Made by a program: the position numbers and the translations under genes. Of a stretch of 64,000 nt of DNA, positions 8,050 through 17,535 are shown in pieces. This stretch comes from Planctomycetota bacterium (GTDB lineage: Bacteria > Planctomycetota > Planctomycetia > Pirellulales > UBA7805). The DNA is taken from contig JAIOPX010000105.1 of assembly GCA_021413705.1 (NCBI GenBank), positions 1 through 64,000 on the forward strand. The letters are read 5' to 3'. Each line of letters starts with the position of its first letter. Position 1 is the stretch's first letter. The notes below the pieces were generated by a model. The model was not told where the DNA came from. It made no database searches and saw only the letters and a program-made list of their open reading frames with translations.

Positions 8050-10293
8050 ATGACGCGCCGTGTAATGAATACCTTTGGCCGTTGGTTGGGGATAGGCATC
8101 TCTGTTGCCTTTGGGGTGCTCACGACCTTCTTGACGGCTGTGGTCTCCGCCGCCAATGCGCCCCCTTCGTCCGCACCCGGGTTGCTGATTCCTTCCACGC
8201 AACCGGCCGATGATGAAACCACAAGGCTCAATCCGCGCCGCCCGCGCACGGAGCAGCAGCAAGACAAACTGCACGGCATGTCCCTCTACGCCGCCGCCCG
8301 GATGGCGGATCGGGCGAGCAACCATGCCGTGGCTGTGAATCTCTACAGTCGCGCGTTTCGCTACGATCCGCAGAATGTCGATGCGCTGAAGCGGGCTGTG
8401 CTGCTGTCCCGCGTGTTGGGCCGGCATACCGTCGCCGCCCGCTATGCCAGCGAACTAGTGCAGCAGACCACCGTCGAGCCTCTCGATCTGTTGCGAGGCA
8501 TCATCTATCTCCGCCAGGAAGGACGCCTGGCAGACGCGCTCACTGCCTATGAGAAGGGACTGGCCGATCGACGCGGCGTCACCGCCAGTCCCGCCTGGGT
8601 GGAACTGCACAAGCAAGCCGGCGAGATGTATTTGCGGGAAAAGAAATTCGCACAGTCCGCGGACGCCTTCGATCGCGTCAACAAGGCCATGAAGCAGCCC
8701 GAGGCGCACGGGCTCGATCCGCAAACGCTGCGGCTCATTCAGGGGGACGCTGAAGCTCTGTGGGCCGAAATGGCCGAGGCCTATCTCAAGGCCGCTAGAT
8801 TCGAGCCAGCCTCGGAAGTCATCGAGCGCTCGGTCAAATCGAGCGGCGATGAAGGTCTTGCGCTCTATGCCCGGGCTCGCCTGGCAGCCGCGCAGCAGAA
8901 ATATGACGAGGCATTGCCGCTGCTGGATTCGTATCTGGAGAAGCGGCTCACCAGCCAGGATGAAGCCCCCTACGTGCTGCTGGGTGAAGTTCTCGCAGCC
9001 CAGAAACAACCTGAGCAGTTCAAGATCAAGCTTCAGCGGGCGCTGGCTTTGGATGGAGAGAATCTGCCGCTTTCCTTTTTCTTGGCGGCAAAGTATCAGC
9101 GAGACGGCCAACTGGCCGAAGCCCGCGCGCTCTACGACAAGCTCCTGGCGCGGAAGCCAAGCACGGCCGGTTTTCGCGGATTGATCGACGTATTGCGACG
9201 TGCCGACCAAGTTGGCCCCCTGCTGACCACGCTGGGAAGCGCCGTCGGCAGCACCGGTGGCCTGAGCGTACTGGGTGACGCCAAGTCGATCAGTGGCGAC
9301 AAGGAATTACTGGCCAAGTTGATTGCCGAGGCCGATCGCCGCCTGAAGGAGAAGCCGGCCGATTTGAAACTGGGACCGCGATTGGCCCTGGCGCTGTTGG
9401 CGGCGGATGCCAGGCAGTTCGATGTTGCCGCCAGGTTCTTTGAGTTGGCCATTGCGGCCGAGCCGGAGCAGAAGGGGACGCTTTTATCCACCTGGGGCAT
9501 GACGCTGCTCGCCAGCGAGCAATATGCCGCTGCCGTGGACATCTTTCAGCGGGCACTGGACGAGCGGGCCGTGCCGTCGGACAACCCGGTGCTCAACTTC
9601 TATCTGGCAGGCGCGTTGTCGATGGTCAAACGGAACGAAGCGGCGCTTGTCGCCGCCCGCAAGGCCGTTGCTCCCGACGCATCTCCCGAAATGGCCTCCC
9701 GAGTGGCCTGGGTCCATTACCGCGCCAAGCAATATGAAGAAGCTCGCGAGGCATACAACGAGTTGCTCAAGAAGCTCGATCCGGTGCATGACGCACCCGG
9801 CGTGCGCGATGCCGTGCGTGAAGCCAGGCTGACTCTCTCACACATCTACGTTCTGCTTGGCGATATTCCGCAGGCCGAAGAATTGCTGGAGCAGGTGCTC
9901 GATGAGTTCCCTGACAACATCGGCGTCCGCAACGACCTGGGCTATCTGTGGGCCGACCAGAAAAAGCACTTGGAGCGTTCGCTGGCCATGATCCAGCAAG
10001 CGGTGGCCGCCGAGCCCGATAACGCCGCTTATCGCGATAGTCTTGGCTGGGTTCTCTACCGACTGGGCCGCTATGAAGAAGCCGTCCAACAACTCAAGCG
10101 AGCCTCGGCAACGGATGATCCCGATGGCGTGGTGCTGGACCACCTGGGGGATGCGCTGGAAAAGGCGGGAGATCATTCCGGGGCGATAGGCGCTTGGAAG
10201 CGAGCGCTGGTCGCACTGGAAAAAGAGCCGGACGACAAACGGCGCGATGCGCTGCGAGATAAGATCAGCGGGCTGGGGACAGTTGAGCCGTAA
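8050..10293 (+). CDS. exported tetratricopeptide-repeat protein
   Basis: This 747-residue protein starts with a signal-like stretch (basic MTRR, then a hydrophobic run ending near VVSAANA). Helical TPR units follow throughout, clearest at the end (LGDIPQAEELLEQVL, then YRDSLGWVLYRLGRYEEAVQQL). Proteins of this build act as periplasmic or outer-membrane scaffolds for protein or polysaccharide machinery, but no partner is evident here. GGAGGG lies 13 nt before the ATG at 8050; an ATG at 8065 is an alternative start. It directly follows the endonuclease III-like gene. Confidence 0.8.
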   Translation: MTRRVMNTFGRWLGIGISVAFGVLTTFLTAVVSAANAPPSSAPGLLIPSTQPADDETTRLNPRRPRTEQQQDKLHGMSLYAAARMADRASNHAVAVNLYSRAFRYDPQNVDALKRAVLLSRVLGRHTVAARYASELVQQTTVEPLDLLRGIIYLRQEGRLADALTAYEKGLADRRGVTASPAWVELHKQAGEMYLREKKFAQSADAFDRVNKAMKQPEAHGLDPQTLRLIQGDAEALWAEMAEAYLKAARFEPASEVIERSVKSSGDEGLALYARARLAAAQQKYDEALPLLDSYLEKRLTSQDEAPYVLLGEVLAAQKQPEQFKIKLQRALALDGENLPLSFFLAAKYQRDGQLAEARALYDKLLARKPSTAGFRGLIDVLRRADQVGPLLTTLGSAVGSTGGLSVLGDAKSISGDKELLAKLIAEADRRLKEKPADLKLGPRLALALLAADARQFDVAARFFELAIAAEPEQKGTLLSTWGMTLLASEQYAAAVDIFQRALDERAVPSDNPVLNFYLAGALSMVKRNEAALVAARKAVAPDASPEMASRVAWVHYRAKQYEEAREAYNELLKKLDPVHDAPGVRDAVREARLTLSHIYVLLGDIPQAEELLEQVLDEFPDNIGVRNDLGYLWADQKKHLERSLAMIQQAVAAEPDNAAYRDSLGWVLYRLGRYEEAVQQLKRASATDDPDGVVLDHLGDALEKAGDHSGAIGAWKRALVALEKEPDDKRRDALRDKISGLGTVEP

Positions 10294-10316
10294 TCGAAAT
10301 TTAAGGCATTAACAAC

Positions 10317-10343
10317 AGGTCCGCCTCGGCAAGGCGGACCTAC
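10317..10343. repeat. short palindrome GGTCCGCC/GGCGGACC with GTAG foot
   Basis: An 8-bp perfect stem with a 7-nt loop lies 24 nt after the TPR gene stop. Read on the minus strand it begins GTAGGTCCGCC, the same foot as the other families here. No T run follows, so it is not an ordinary terminator. Confidence 0.75.
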
Positions 10344-10459
10344 TATAAGGAGGCACTGCTGAGTAAGCCGGCAGTGGCAACCCGATTAGCGAAGCCAACA
10401 CGGGTACATCTACACCATCTCAACGACTGCTGTCGCTCGACGCTTACCGTGGCTTTGTC

Positions 10460-11548
10460 ATGCTCTCGCTGGTGGCGGGGGAAATGTTCGTGGGACACGC
10501 ATTGGGTGTCGGAGCGAAGGCTTCGGGGCATCCGGCCTGGTCCTGGATTCACAGCCTGTGGACGCACGCTGGTTGGGAAGGGGCATTTCCTTGGGACATG
10601 ATTCAGCCGGCATTCATGTTCATCGTTGGCGTGGCGGTTCCCTTTTCCTACGCCAAACGGAAGGCGATGGGCGAAAGTTATTCCTGGATGCTGGGGCACG
10701 CCATCTATCGGGCTATCGTGCTGGTGCTGTTGGGAGTAGTGATCCGCAGCCTGCATAACAAGCAGACTTATTGGACGTTTGAAGATGTCGTTTCGCAGAT
10801 TGGCCTGGGCTACGTGTTCTTGTTCCTCCTCTGGAACCGGCCTCGGTGGTTACAGGCTGCTACGGCGGCGGCGTTGTTGGTTGGTTACTGGGCGCTATGG
10901 CGATACTGGCCGCAGATCATGGGCCTGCCGGAAACCGCAGGGGTCGTCACGGCAGGCTGGCAACAAGCGGGAAACCCTGGCCAAGCATTTGATGTCTGGC
11001 TTCGCAATTTGCTGCCGCACGAAAAGCCGTTCGTTAACTGGCCGTACTACACGCTCAATTTCATTCCCTCGTTGGCCAATATGATTTTTGGGTTGATGGC
11101 GGGTGAGCTGCTGCAATCCAGCGCACTGCCCCGTCGCAAACTGCGAGTGCTCTGCGTGGCGGGCGTCGCGCTGTCGCTGGCGGGACTGGCGTTGACGTGG
11201 ATCGGTGTCTGCCCCATGGTCAAGAAAATCTGGACGCCTACATTCGCTCTCTACAGTGGCGGTTGGTGTGTGCTGCTGCTGGGATGGTTCTATTACGTGG
11301 TGGACGTGCTGCAGTGGAAGCGGTGGACCTTTCCCGCCGTGGTGTTGGGCGCCAATTCCATCGCCGTCTATATCGTGCTGGATGTGTGGAGCTACTCGAT
11401 CACGTCCACGCTCCACCGCCACTTTACTTGGTGGGTGCCGTCCCCCTGGGCCGATGTGGCCGCCATCGTACGCAATTTTGCGGGGCTGTTGATCTTCTGG
11501 GGGATCTTCTACTGGATGTATCGGAAGAAGATCTTCGTGCGGATTTGA
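10460..11548 (+). CDS. HGSNAT-like/DUF5009 membrane acyltransferase (N-terminus unresolved)
   Basis: This multi-pass membrane protein is of the heparan-alpha-glucosaminide N-acetyltransferase-like family (COG4299 type). Evidence includes IQPAFMFIVGVAVPFSY, the alternating hydrophobic helices and the conserved WVLG-less C-terminal end. The family's first motif, LDAYRGF, is encoded immediately upstream of this ATG in the same frame. That frame is open back to 10367 with no ATG, GTG or TTG. A good ribosome site (AAGGAGG, 10347-10353) serves a different frame. A frameshift near 10367-10425 or a non-standard start is likely. Predicted role: acyl transfer to a sugar on the cell surface. Confidence 0.75.
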   Translation: MLSLVAGEMFVGHALGVGAKASGHPAWSWIHSLWTHAGWEGAFPWDMIQPAFMFIVGVAVPFSYAKRKAMGESYSWMLGHAIYRAIVLVLLGVVIRSLHNKQTYWTFEDVVSQIGLGYVFLFLLWNRPRWLQAATAAALLVGYWALWRYWPQIMGLPETAGVVTAGWQQAGNPGQAFDVWLRNLLPHEKPFVNWPYYTLNFIPSLANMIFGLMAGELLQSSALPRRKLRVLCVAGVALSLAGLALTWIGVCPMVKKIWTPTFALYSGGWCVLLLGWFYYVVDVLQWKRWTFPAVVLGANSIAVYIVLDVWSYSITSTLHRHFTWWVPSPWADVAAIVRNFAGLLIFWGIFYWMYRKKIFVRI

Positions 11549-11551
11549 CTC

Positions 11552-11643
11552 GTAGGGTGGGTGCTTGCACCCACGCGGTCGTGAAGGTTGTCGTTTCATG
11601 GAAGCTCAAATAGCAATTGGTGGGTGCAAGCACCCACCCTACT
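11552..11643. repeat. REPIN-like pair, GTAGGGTGGGTGC family
   Basis: GTAGGGTGGGTGCTTGCACCCACG (11552-11575) and an inverted copy (11619-11643) flank about 43 bp. Each half folds on GGTGC/GCACC. It fills the convergent gap between the acyltransferase and glnE and ends 1 nt before the glnE stop codon. Confidence 0.9.
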
Positions 11644-11644
11644 A

Positions 11645-14600
11645 TTACTGCCGCACTGCAGTCGACATCTCGCAATACCGTTCCAGCAGCCGCCGATTGT
11701 TCTGCATCACTTGCTCGCACGTCGCAAGCAACTCCTCGGCCGACTCATAATCCAGCGTCTGAGCTAATTTCTTGAGTTCATTCGCATCCTCGGGCAGTTC
11801 GTCCCGAGCGTCGCTGTGCATCAGCCGCAGGCGTCCTTCGATGGTCCGCAGCAGGCGATAACTGTGATCGAGCGTTTGTTGATCTTCGCGCGCCAGGAAA
11901 CCGGCACTGGCCAGCGCCGCCAGGGCGCTGAGCGTGTTGGGGCCACGCACATCAGGGTGCTGTTGCCCGTAGCGCAGTTGAAGCATCTGCGTGAGAAACT
12001 CAATGTCCACGATCCCGCCGACGCCCCGTTTCAAATCCCCCTGGGCGGCCGACTCTTCCAGCCGCTTGCGCATGCGGAGGATTTCTTCCGCTTCGTCGCC
12101 GCGCCAGGGATGATCGAGCGCGGCACGCGTAATCACCTCCAAGGCTCGGCCGTGGATGGTTTCATTCCCCAGCACGATTCTTGCACGGCAAAGAGCCATC
12201 CGTTCCCAGAGTTGTCCTTCTCCCTCTGCGAAGTAGCGGGCCAATTCGGGTAGGGAGGTAGTCAGCGGGCCGTTGCGTCCTGTGGGGCGGAGCCGGGTAT
12301 CAACCTGGTAAAGCCGCCCAAACGGTCCAAGTTGGCTGGCGACCTTGATGAATCGCTGACCAAGCTCGCTGAAGAAGTGGCGGTTCGACGTGACTTCGCC
12401 GCTGCGCGAAGTGCGGCGATGTTGCGTGCCGCCGTCGGCCTCGTAAAGGAATACGATGTCGAGGTCACTGTGATAGTTCAGCTCTCGGCCGCCGAACTTG
12501 CCCAGGGCGACGACCACGAGTTCACAGATTTGGCCGTCGCGCGGACCCAATGCCACGACCGGCTCGCCAAGCCGGTGGGCCAGCCGCCGATATTCATTCT
12601 CCGTGATCTGACGCAGGCAGGCTTGTGCGATGTCGCTCAATGCCCCGGTGGTGGCCTGGATGTCTTCCTTGCCCAGGATATCTCGCACCCCGACGCGCAA
12701 TTGCTGCGCGTTTTTGAAACTGTGCAGGATCGGTTCTTGGTCTTCAGCCCCGTGACACAAATCGGCCAGCGTGGCGCCGAGTGTGGCCGTGCTGGGCAGC
12801 TTGTCGAGCACCAGACTGTCCATCAACTCGTCGATCATACCAGGATTGCTGACGAGGATGCCGGACAGAAAGGGGCTGGTGGCGCACAGTTCCACATAGA
12901 GTCGCAATGACGGCGGGTTGAAACTGAACAGTTCCCATAGCACACCCTTGCCTCCGAGTGAATCGCTCACTTTGCAGAGGCTGGTCAGGGTTGAATCGGG
13001 ATCGACGTGCTGGGCGATCTCGGTCAGCAGCCGCGGAGCGATGGCGGCCAAAAACATTCGGCACCGCCGCGTGGAGAGAAAGCGGATTTTCTCCGTGGCC
13101 AGGTCCATCAGGTTGCGATAAGCCTGATCGACGTCCTTGAACCCATAGCGCGAGAGTACCTCGGCAATCTGCTCGGGTGGCGGATCGGGATCGAGCACCA
13201 GGTCCACCTCCGGCTCGGAGCGGGCGTCGTCGCCAAACGCATCGTGCAGCAAGTGATCGAGGATTTTTCGGTTGAGTTCCGTTTTCTGCCGATAGTCGGA
13301 ATCGAAAGCTGCCTCTGCCTTGCGAACGGGCGTGTCGGCATAGCCCAGGCGGATGGCCAGCTTGCGCACTTCGTCCGGATCGCGTGGCAGCGCGTGCGTC
13401 TGCAAATCGAACATGATTTGCAACCGGTGCTCCAGCTTCCGCAGAAACACATAGTGCGCCTCAAGGAGGGCGCGTTCCTGGCTGGTCAGGCAGCCGACGT
13501 GTTCCAATCGACCCAGGGCCTCGATCGTATTGCCGACACGCAGCTCCGGCAGGTCGCCGCCGTTGAGCAATTGCAGAAACTGAATCACGAACTCGATATC
13601 GCGGATGCCGCCGTGGCCTGTTTTTACGTCGTGCTGCTCGGCGCCGGCGTGCCTGGTTTGTTGCTCGATGCGGCGTTTGAGCGCTTTGATACCCACGATG
13701 TCGGCCATGCCGAGGAAGCGGCGATAGATCCACGGTTCCAGCCGCTTGAGCAATTCACGACCGAGATCCAGGTCGCCGGCGGCCGGCCGGGCTTTCACAT
13801 AAGCCTGCCGTTCCCAGGTGCGCCCCATCACATCGTAGTAGCGTAGCGCGCTGTCGAGGCTGACGGCCACCGGCCCGCGGGCTCCTTCGGGGCGGAGCCG
13901 TAAATCGACCCGGTAGACCTGGCCCAATTCGGTCTGCTCGGTCAGCAGGCGGACGACGTCACGCACCAGCCGGTCAAAGAACTCCGCGTTGTTCTTGCCG
14001 CGCGAGCCGTCGGTGACGCCGTCGGCTTCATACAGTGCGATCAGGTCGATATCGCTGGAGTAGTTCAGTTCAACGCCGCCGAGCTTGCCCATGGCCAACA
14101 CGACGAAGCGGGCCGGCTGCTTCTCCGGGGTGCGCGGCACGCCAAGCTTGGCTTCAAGCTGTCGCCGCGCGAATCGCACGGCCGCTTCGACGCAGGCGTC
14201 GGCCAGATGCGAGATTTGCGCCGTGACCACTTCCAGCGGTAGTTCGCGAACGATGTCGCCATACGCGATCCTCAATGACTCGCGACGCTTGAAGCGCCGT
14301 AGGGCCGCCATGGCGATCCGTTCGTCGTGGATCCCCATCAGTTCCGCCACGATGTCACCCACGAGCGCCTCGCGAGCCACCGGCTGTCCCTCGGTCATCC
14401 GCAATAAGTCGTAGGATTCAGGGTCGGCCACCAGCAGGTCGCTAAGATGCTGGCTTGTGGAAAATATCTGCACCAGGATCGGCAATGCTTCTGGATCTCG
14501 TTCGAACAGCGAACCCAGGGCCAGAGGATTGCGGGCTGCGACGACGAAGCGGGCCAGATTGTTCAAGGCCATGTCTGGATCGCTGAGTTTGGGCAGCCGC

Positions 14601-14770
14601 GATTCAAGCTGGCTGCACATCACGGCCAAGAGATCGAGCGTGATCCCGGCGGTAGCGATAGCCAGCAGATTGGTTTGGCCGCGCTGCGTATCGCGGACGC
14701 CGGCATCGCGGAGCCAACGGGCTCCTGCGGCGGGATCATCGAGGCACGAGCGGAGTTGCGTAATGTCCAT
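11645..14770 (-). CDS. glnE: glutamine synthetase adenylyltransferase/deadenylase GlnE
   Basis: This bifunctional enzyme adenylylates and deadenylylates glutamine synthetase in response to nitrogen status. The 1041-residue product has both nucleotidyltransferase domains: GKLGGVELNYSSDIDL in the N-terminal half and GKFGGRELNYHSDLDI in the C-terminal half. Each is followed by the regulatory helical bundle (GGIRDIEF and GGIVDIEF). Length matches the family. No glnA, glnB or glnD lies nearby. The stop codon abuts a repeat pair. Confidence 0.96.
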   Translation of the reverse strand: MDITQLRSCLDDPAAGARWLRDAGVRDTQRGQTNLLAIATAGITLDLLAVMCSQLESRLPKLSDPDMALNNLARFVVAARNPLALGSLFERDPEALPILVQIFSTSQHLSDLLVADPESYDLLRMTEGQPVAREALVGDIVAELMGIHDERIAMAALRRFKRRESLRIAYGDIVRELPLEVVTAQISHLADACVEAAVRFARRQLEAKLGVPRTPEKQPARFVVLAMGKLGGVELNYSSDIDLIALYEADGVTDGSRGKNNAEFFDRLVRDVVRLLTEQTELGQVYRVDLRLRPEGARGPVAVSLDSALRYYDVMGRTWERQAYVKARPAAGDLDLGRELLKRLEPWIYRRFLGMADIVGIKALKRRIEQQTRHAGAEQHDVKTGHGGIRDIEFVIQFLQLLNGGDLPELRVGNTIEALGRLEHVGCLTSQERALLEAHYVFLRKLEHRLQIMFDLQTHALPRDPDEVRKLAIRLGYADTPVRKAEAAFDSDYRQKTELNRKILDHLLHDAFGDDARSEPEVDLVLDPDPPPEQIAEVLSRYGFKDVDQAYRNLMDLATEKIRFLSTRRCRMFLAAIAPRLLTEIAQHVDPDSTLTSLCKVSDSLGGKGVLWELFSFNPPSLRLYVELCATSPFLSGILVSNPGMIDELMDSLVLDKLPSTATLGATLADLCHGAEDQEPILHSFKNAQQLRVGVRDILGKEDIQATTGALSDIAQACLRQITENEYRRLAHRLGEPVVALGPRDGQICELVVVALGKFGGRELNYHSDLDIVFLYEADGGTQHRRTSRSGEVTSNRHFFSELGQRFIKVASQLGPFGRLYQVDTRLRPTGRNGPLTTSLPELARYFAEGEGQLWERMALCRARIVLGNETIHGRALEVITRAALDHPWRGDEAEEILRMRKRLEESAAQGDLKRGVGGIVDIEFLTQMLQLRYGQQHPDVRGPNTLSALAALASAGFLAREDQQTLDHSYRLLRTIEGRLRLMHSDARDELPEDANELKKLAQTLDYESAEELLATCEQVMQNNRRLLERYCEMSTAVRQ

Positions 14771-14954
14771 GCCCAGGGTTCAAAGATCGCAATGGGGCGG
14801 CGGCCAGGCCCCGAGTTGCGTATCCGGGAACTGACACCCTGCACGGCCCGCCGACCGGCAGCGTAGATGCTGCTATCTATGGTATTCGGCGGGGGGCAAA
14901 TGCTCAACAGGGAGCGCCGGCTGGGATGGGTGATTCAGGCCGATACTGGAGATT

Positions 14955-15164
14955 TTAGGCTCGATCTCGCAGCACCGACCAGGCGATCCCTTTGCTGTTC
15001 TCAGCCCAGCGACGATCCAGTTCTTCCAATAGTCCAGGCTCGTCCAGCGACAATCCTGGAGTTTCAGAGAGGAGCGTATCCATAAGTCGTGTGACCAGGC
15101 TCAGTCGTTCGTTGACGGGAAGCTTCAACGCGGCTTTCAGAATATCTCCAACAGCTTTGCTAAT
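14955..15164 (-). CDS. putative addiction-module antitoxin (orphan, start uncertain)
   Basis: This gene is absent from the ORF track. The minus strand encodes about 69 residues with the addiction-module component signature: ILKAALKLPVNERLSLVTRL, then DEPGLLEELDRRWAE, then GIAWSVLRDRA before TAA. That matches the helical antitoxin family usually paired with RelE-like toxins. The frame is open to a TGA at 15180-15182 but offers no ATG, GTG or TTG before the conserved region. ATT at 15162-15164, preceded by GAG, is the only reasonable start. No toxin gene lies downstream, so it may be a remnant or a solitary antitoxin. Confidence 0.6.
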   Translation of the reverse strand: MSKAVGDILKAALKLPVNERLSLVTRLMDTLLSETPGLSLDEPGLLEELDRRWAENSKGIAWSVLRDRA

Positions 15165-15203
15165 GGTACTCGGAGACGATCAAGTTTAACGTGGCTCAAT
15201 AAC

Positions 15204-15827
15204 TCATGAAGAACACTTTCGCATCTTTAGTAACCACCGAGCTGTGAACAAGACGGTCCAAGAGGCTGCAAACAGCGTCAGCGCGAGGGCGAACAGAGCC
15301 GTTATGGGAACGATGGAGGAAACATCGTGATGAAGCAAGGTGGAGAGTCTAAGGTAGGCAGGCACAACGCCCAGAAGAATTGCGACAACAAGCGTCCAGT
15401 TGAACATGGCACGCATCGAAAATTGTGGCGGCCAGCGAAAGCACCAGACGAGGCGACCCATGCCGATTCCTGCCCCGATTGTAAGCAGCACGCAGAGGAT
15501 AGTGTCAATGTATATGGCACCGTAATCGACCTTAATGCCATTTCCATTCAGGTTATTAACGTAATAGGTCACAGGCCAGCCAGCTTTGATAATGGTCCAA
15601 TAGGAATATTCGGGGGTATGCCTGTAACCTATGACTTCAGCATAAGTCGTCTTGGCAGGAACATGATTGAAGTCACTTGCTCCAAGTTTCTGTGATATAG
15701 CCAAAATCAATGCTGTCCACACAGTTGCTGCCAGGCCGGCAACAATCGCAACTCGCTTACGGGTGAAAGGTTTGCGCTGTGGTTCAGTGTATTTGGAAGT
15801 CGCCGCGCCCAATGGTTGTGATGTCAT
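15204..15827 (-). CDS. hypothetical membrane protein
   Basis: The 207-residue product has a short polar N-terminus and about four hydrophobic segments: VAIVAGLAATVWTALILAI, IDTILCVLLTIGAGIGM, NWTLVVAILLGVVPAYL and ITALFALALTLFAASWTVLF. Between helices 1 and 2 lies a 60-residue probably external loop with several aromatics. I recognise no family. It ends 10 bp from the cytochrome gene start side and reads in the same direction. Confidence 0.6.
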   Translation of the reverse strand: MTSQPLGAATSKYTEPQRKPFTRKRVAIVAGLAATVWTALILAISQKLGASDFNHVPAKTTYAEVIGYRHTPEYSYWTIIKAGWPVTYYVNNLNGNGIKVDYGAIYIDTILCVLLTIGAGIGMGRLVWCFRWPPQFSMRAMFNWTLVVAILLGVVPAYLRLSTLLHHDVSSIVPITALFALALTLFAASWTVLFTARWLLKMRKCSS

Positions 15828-15836
15828 TCTGCGCGC

Positions 15837-17519
15837 TCAATCCTTCCCCTTATGCTCCACATTTTGCCAATAATGCTGAAACCCTTTCTTGCCGAAATCG
15901 GGGCTGTTATCTATATCATGGCAGCGACGACAGCTGCGAGTGGAGTTGAGATTGTCCGCTTCTGCCAGTGTCAGCCGCATCTGCGCTTGGAGTTGCTTTT
16001 GTAATGCCTTGTTATCGCCGTTTTCGGCGGCCACATGCGCGCTGCCGGGACCGTGGCAATTTTCACACCCATTGCCGGCCAAGTGCGGCGTCTTCTGCTT
16101 GCTTTCGAATCCGGAAACAAACGGCACATAGGCTTTGGCGTCCCAGCCGGTTACATGGCAACTGAGGCATTCAGGATCGTGCATCCGGGGCGGAGTGGCT
16201 TTGTCCAAGGTGTCCAAGGCATGGGCGTGCGGTGTCTTTTCCCAGATGGCAAACGCCTTAGTGTGGCAATCGGCGCAGGCCTGGCTGCCTACGAACGTGG
16301 CCTTCTGCGAATGTTGCCTCGGTAAAACGCCCAAGCGAGCAAAACCTTCTTCGCGCAACTGATCTTGGTAGGTGACCATCAACTGCTTCATGTCGGTCGA
16401 TGCTTCGAACCGGGCATCCAACGGCACGCGCTGATAGCGCACCGGCCTTGCCTGATCGTCGTAGAAATTAACCACCCCGACGTACATGCTCTTGTGGCTC
16501 AGTTCCACAAGTTTGGTTGGCGTGCCGGCGACGGCTTTGAGATCCTTCGACGGCGGGTCTTCGTTGGTGGCGATGACCATCAGATTGAACTGGGGAAACT
16601 GCCGGGCGAGGTCTTCCGCTGCTTTCCTGGTTACGCTGTCCTCCAGCTCCCCCTGCCCCGCCGTGGCACAGGGAGCCACCAGCAGCACCAGTTGATCGCA
16701 CTTCTTTGCCACTAGCTGCGGGACAACTTTTTTGAGCCCTTCGGCAGGACTGACAACGGCCACATCGGCATTTTGGAGCGGTTGATCTTTCGGGGGCAGT
16801 GCGACCGACGTGACGCCGATCTTCATTCCACCTTCTTCGATTACGCGAAACGGCGCAGTGAAATCGTTGTCCAGGCCCATTAATCCAACATTGGCCGAAA
16901 CATAATGCGTTGCCCCGTCGCCGGGGAGCGTAGCCAGCAGATCGGACGCCATGAGTCGCAAGTCGGACGTACCGAGGCCGATCGTGCGATAGCCCATGGT
17001 GCGCAGGCCGTCGATGGTTCGCTGATACTTGATCGTCGCTTGCGGCCCTACACGATGGGTCAACTCACCCTGGTCGAGCAGCACCAGCGGCCAGCCGGCC
17101 TGTTTCAGTTCGTCGATCAATGTGTGACGGCGGCTCAATCCTCCCTTCATGTTTTCCAACCCGGCACAGCCGCAGGGCTCGATGTAACCTTGCATGGCGC
17201 CGGAGAGCAACAAAGCCAGCTTCGGTTTGGGCCAATCGACCAACTGGCCACCGACCTCGTCCACGAACAGCGGGCCGTCGGCGCCGATCACGTTGATCCG
17301 CTCTCCTTTGATCTTATAGGCGTGATTGTCCTTGGGCGTTTCAGGATTGCGATTCCACGGCTTGCGTCCCTCGTAGTTCGGCGGCCACTCCGGGACGGCC
17401 GTGGGCTGAGGAGTGTGAGTTGGCAATGCCTGCTTGGAGAGGGGCGCCATCTCGGAACAGCCAGTCAGCAGCGCAGCGGCCAAGGAGCAGGTGAAAAGTG
17501 CAGTCGAAAATCGGCTCAT
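15837..17519 (-). CDS. tetrahaem cytochrome c lipoprotein with metallophosphatase-like domain
   Basis: The 560-residue product begins with a lipoprotein signal ending LLTGC, so it should be anchored outside the cytoplasm. Residues about 90-340 resemble the 5'-nucleotidase/metallophosphatase fold (LALLLSGAMQGYIEPCGC, LDQGEL) but lack the DxH and GNHD metal motifs. The C-terminal part carries four CxxCH haem sites (CADCH, CLSCH, CENCH, CRRCH), like cytochrome c554. A role in periplasmic electron transfer is likely; the partner is unknown. I chose ATG 17519 because GGAG precedes it and the signal starts there. DUF1573 genes lie immediately upstream. Confidence 0.85.
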   Translation of the reverse strand: MSRFSTALFTCSLAAALLTGCSEMAPLSKQALPTHTPQPTAVPEWPPNYEGRKPWNRNPETPKDNHAYKIKGERINVIGADGPLFVDEVGGQLVDWPKPKLALLLSGAMQGYIEPCGCAGLENMKGGLSRRHTLIDELKQAGWPLVLLDQGELTHRVGPQATIKYQRTIDGLRTMGYRTIGLGTSDLRLMASDLLATLPGDGATHYVSANVGLMGLDNDFTAPFRVIEEGGMKIGVTSVALPPKDQPLQNADVAVVSPAEGLKKVVPQLVAKKCDQLVLLVAPCATAGQGELEDSVTRKAAEDLARQFPQFNLMVIATNEDPPSKDLKAVAGTPTKLVELSHKSMYVGVVNFYDDQARPVRYQRVPLDARFEASTDMKQLMVTYQDQLREEGFARLGVLPRQHSQKATFVGSQACADCHTKAFAIWEKTPHAHALDTLDKATPPRMHDPECLSCHVTGWDAKAYVPFVSGFESKQKTPHLAGNGCENCHGPGSAHVAAENGDNKALQKQLQAQMRLTLAEADNLNSTRSCRRCHDIDNSPDFGKKGFQHYWQNVEHKGKD

Positions 17520-17535
17520 GTAGGCTCCATCCATG

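Noticed and set aside
10317-10343. terminator after the TPR gene
   Set aside because: The hairpin is strong but followed by TACTATAA rather than a T run; it fits the GTAG repeat group instead.
10374-10601. 75-residue ORF at the start of the HGSNAT-like gene
   Set aside because: It lacks family features over most of its length and is an out-of-frame shadow; at most its first codons mark where a frameshifted N-terminus began.
12332-13846. several long plus-strand ORFs (192, 279 residues) inside glnE
   Set aside because: They are antisense shadows of the GC-rich glnE gene, whose frame carries all family motifs.
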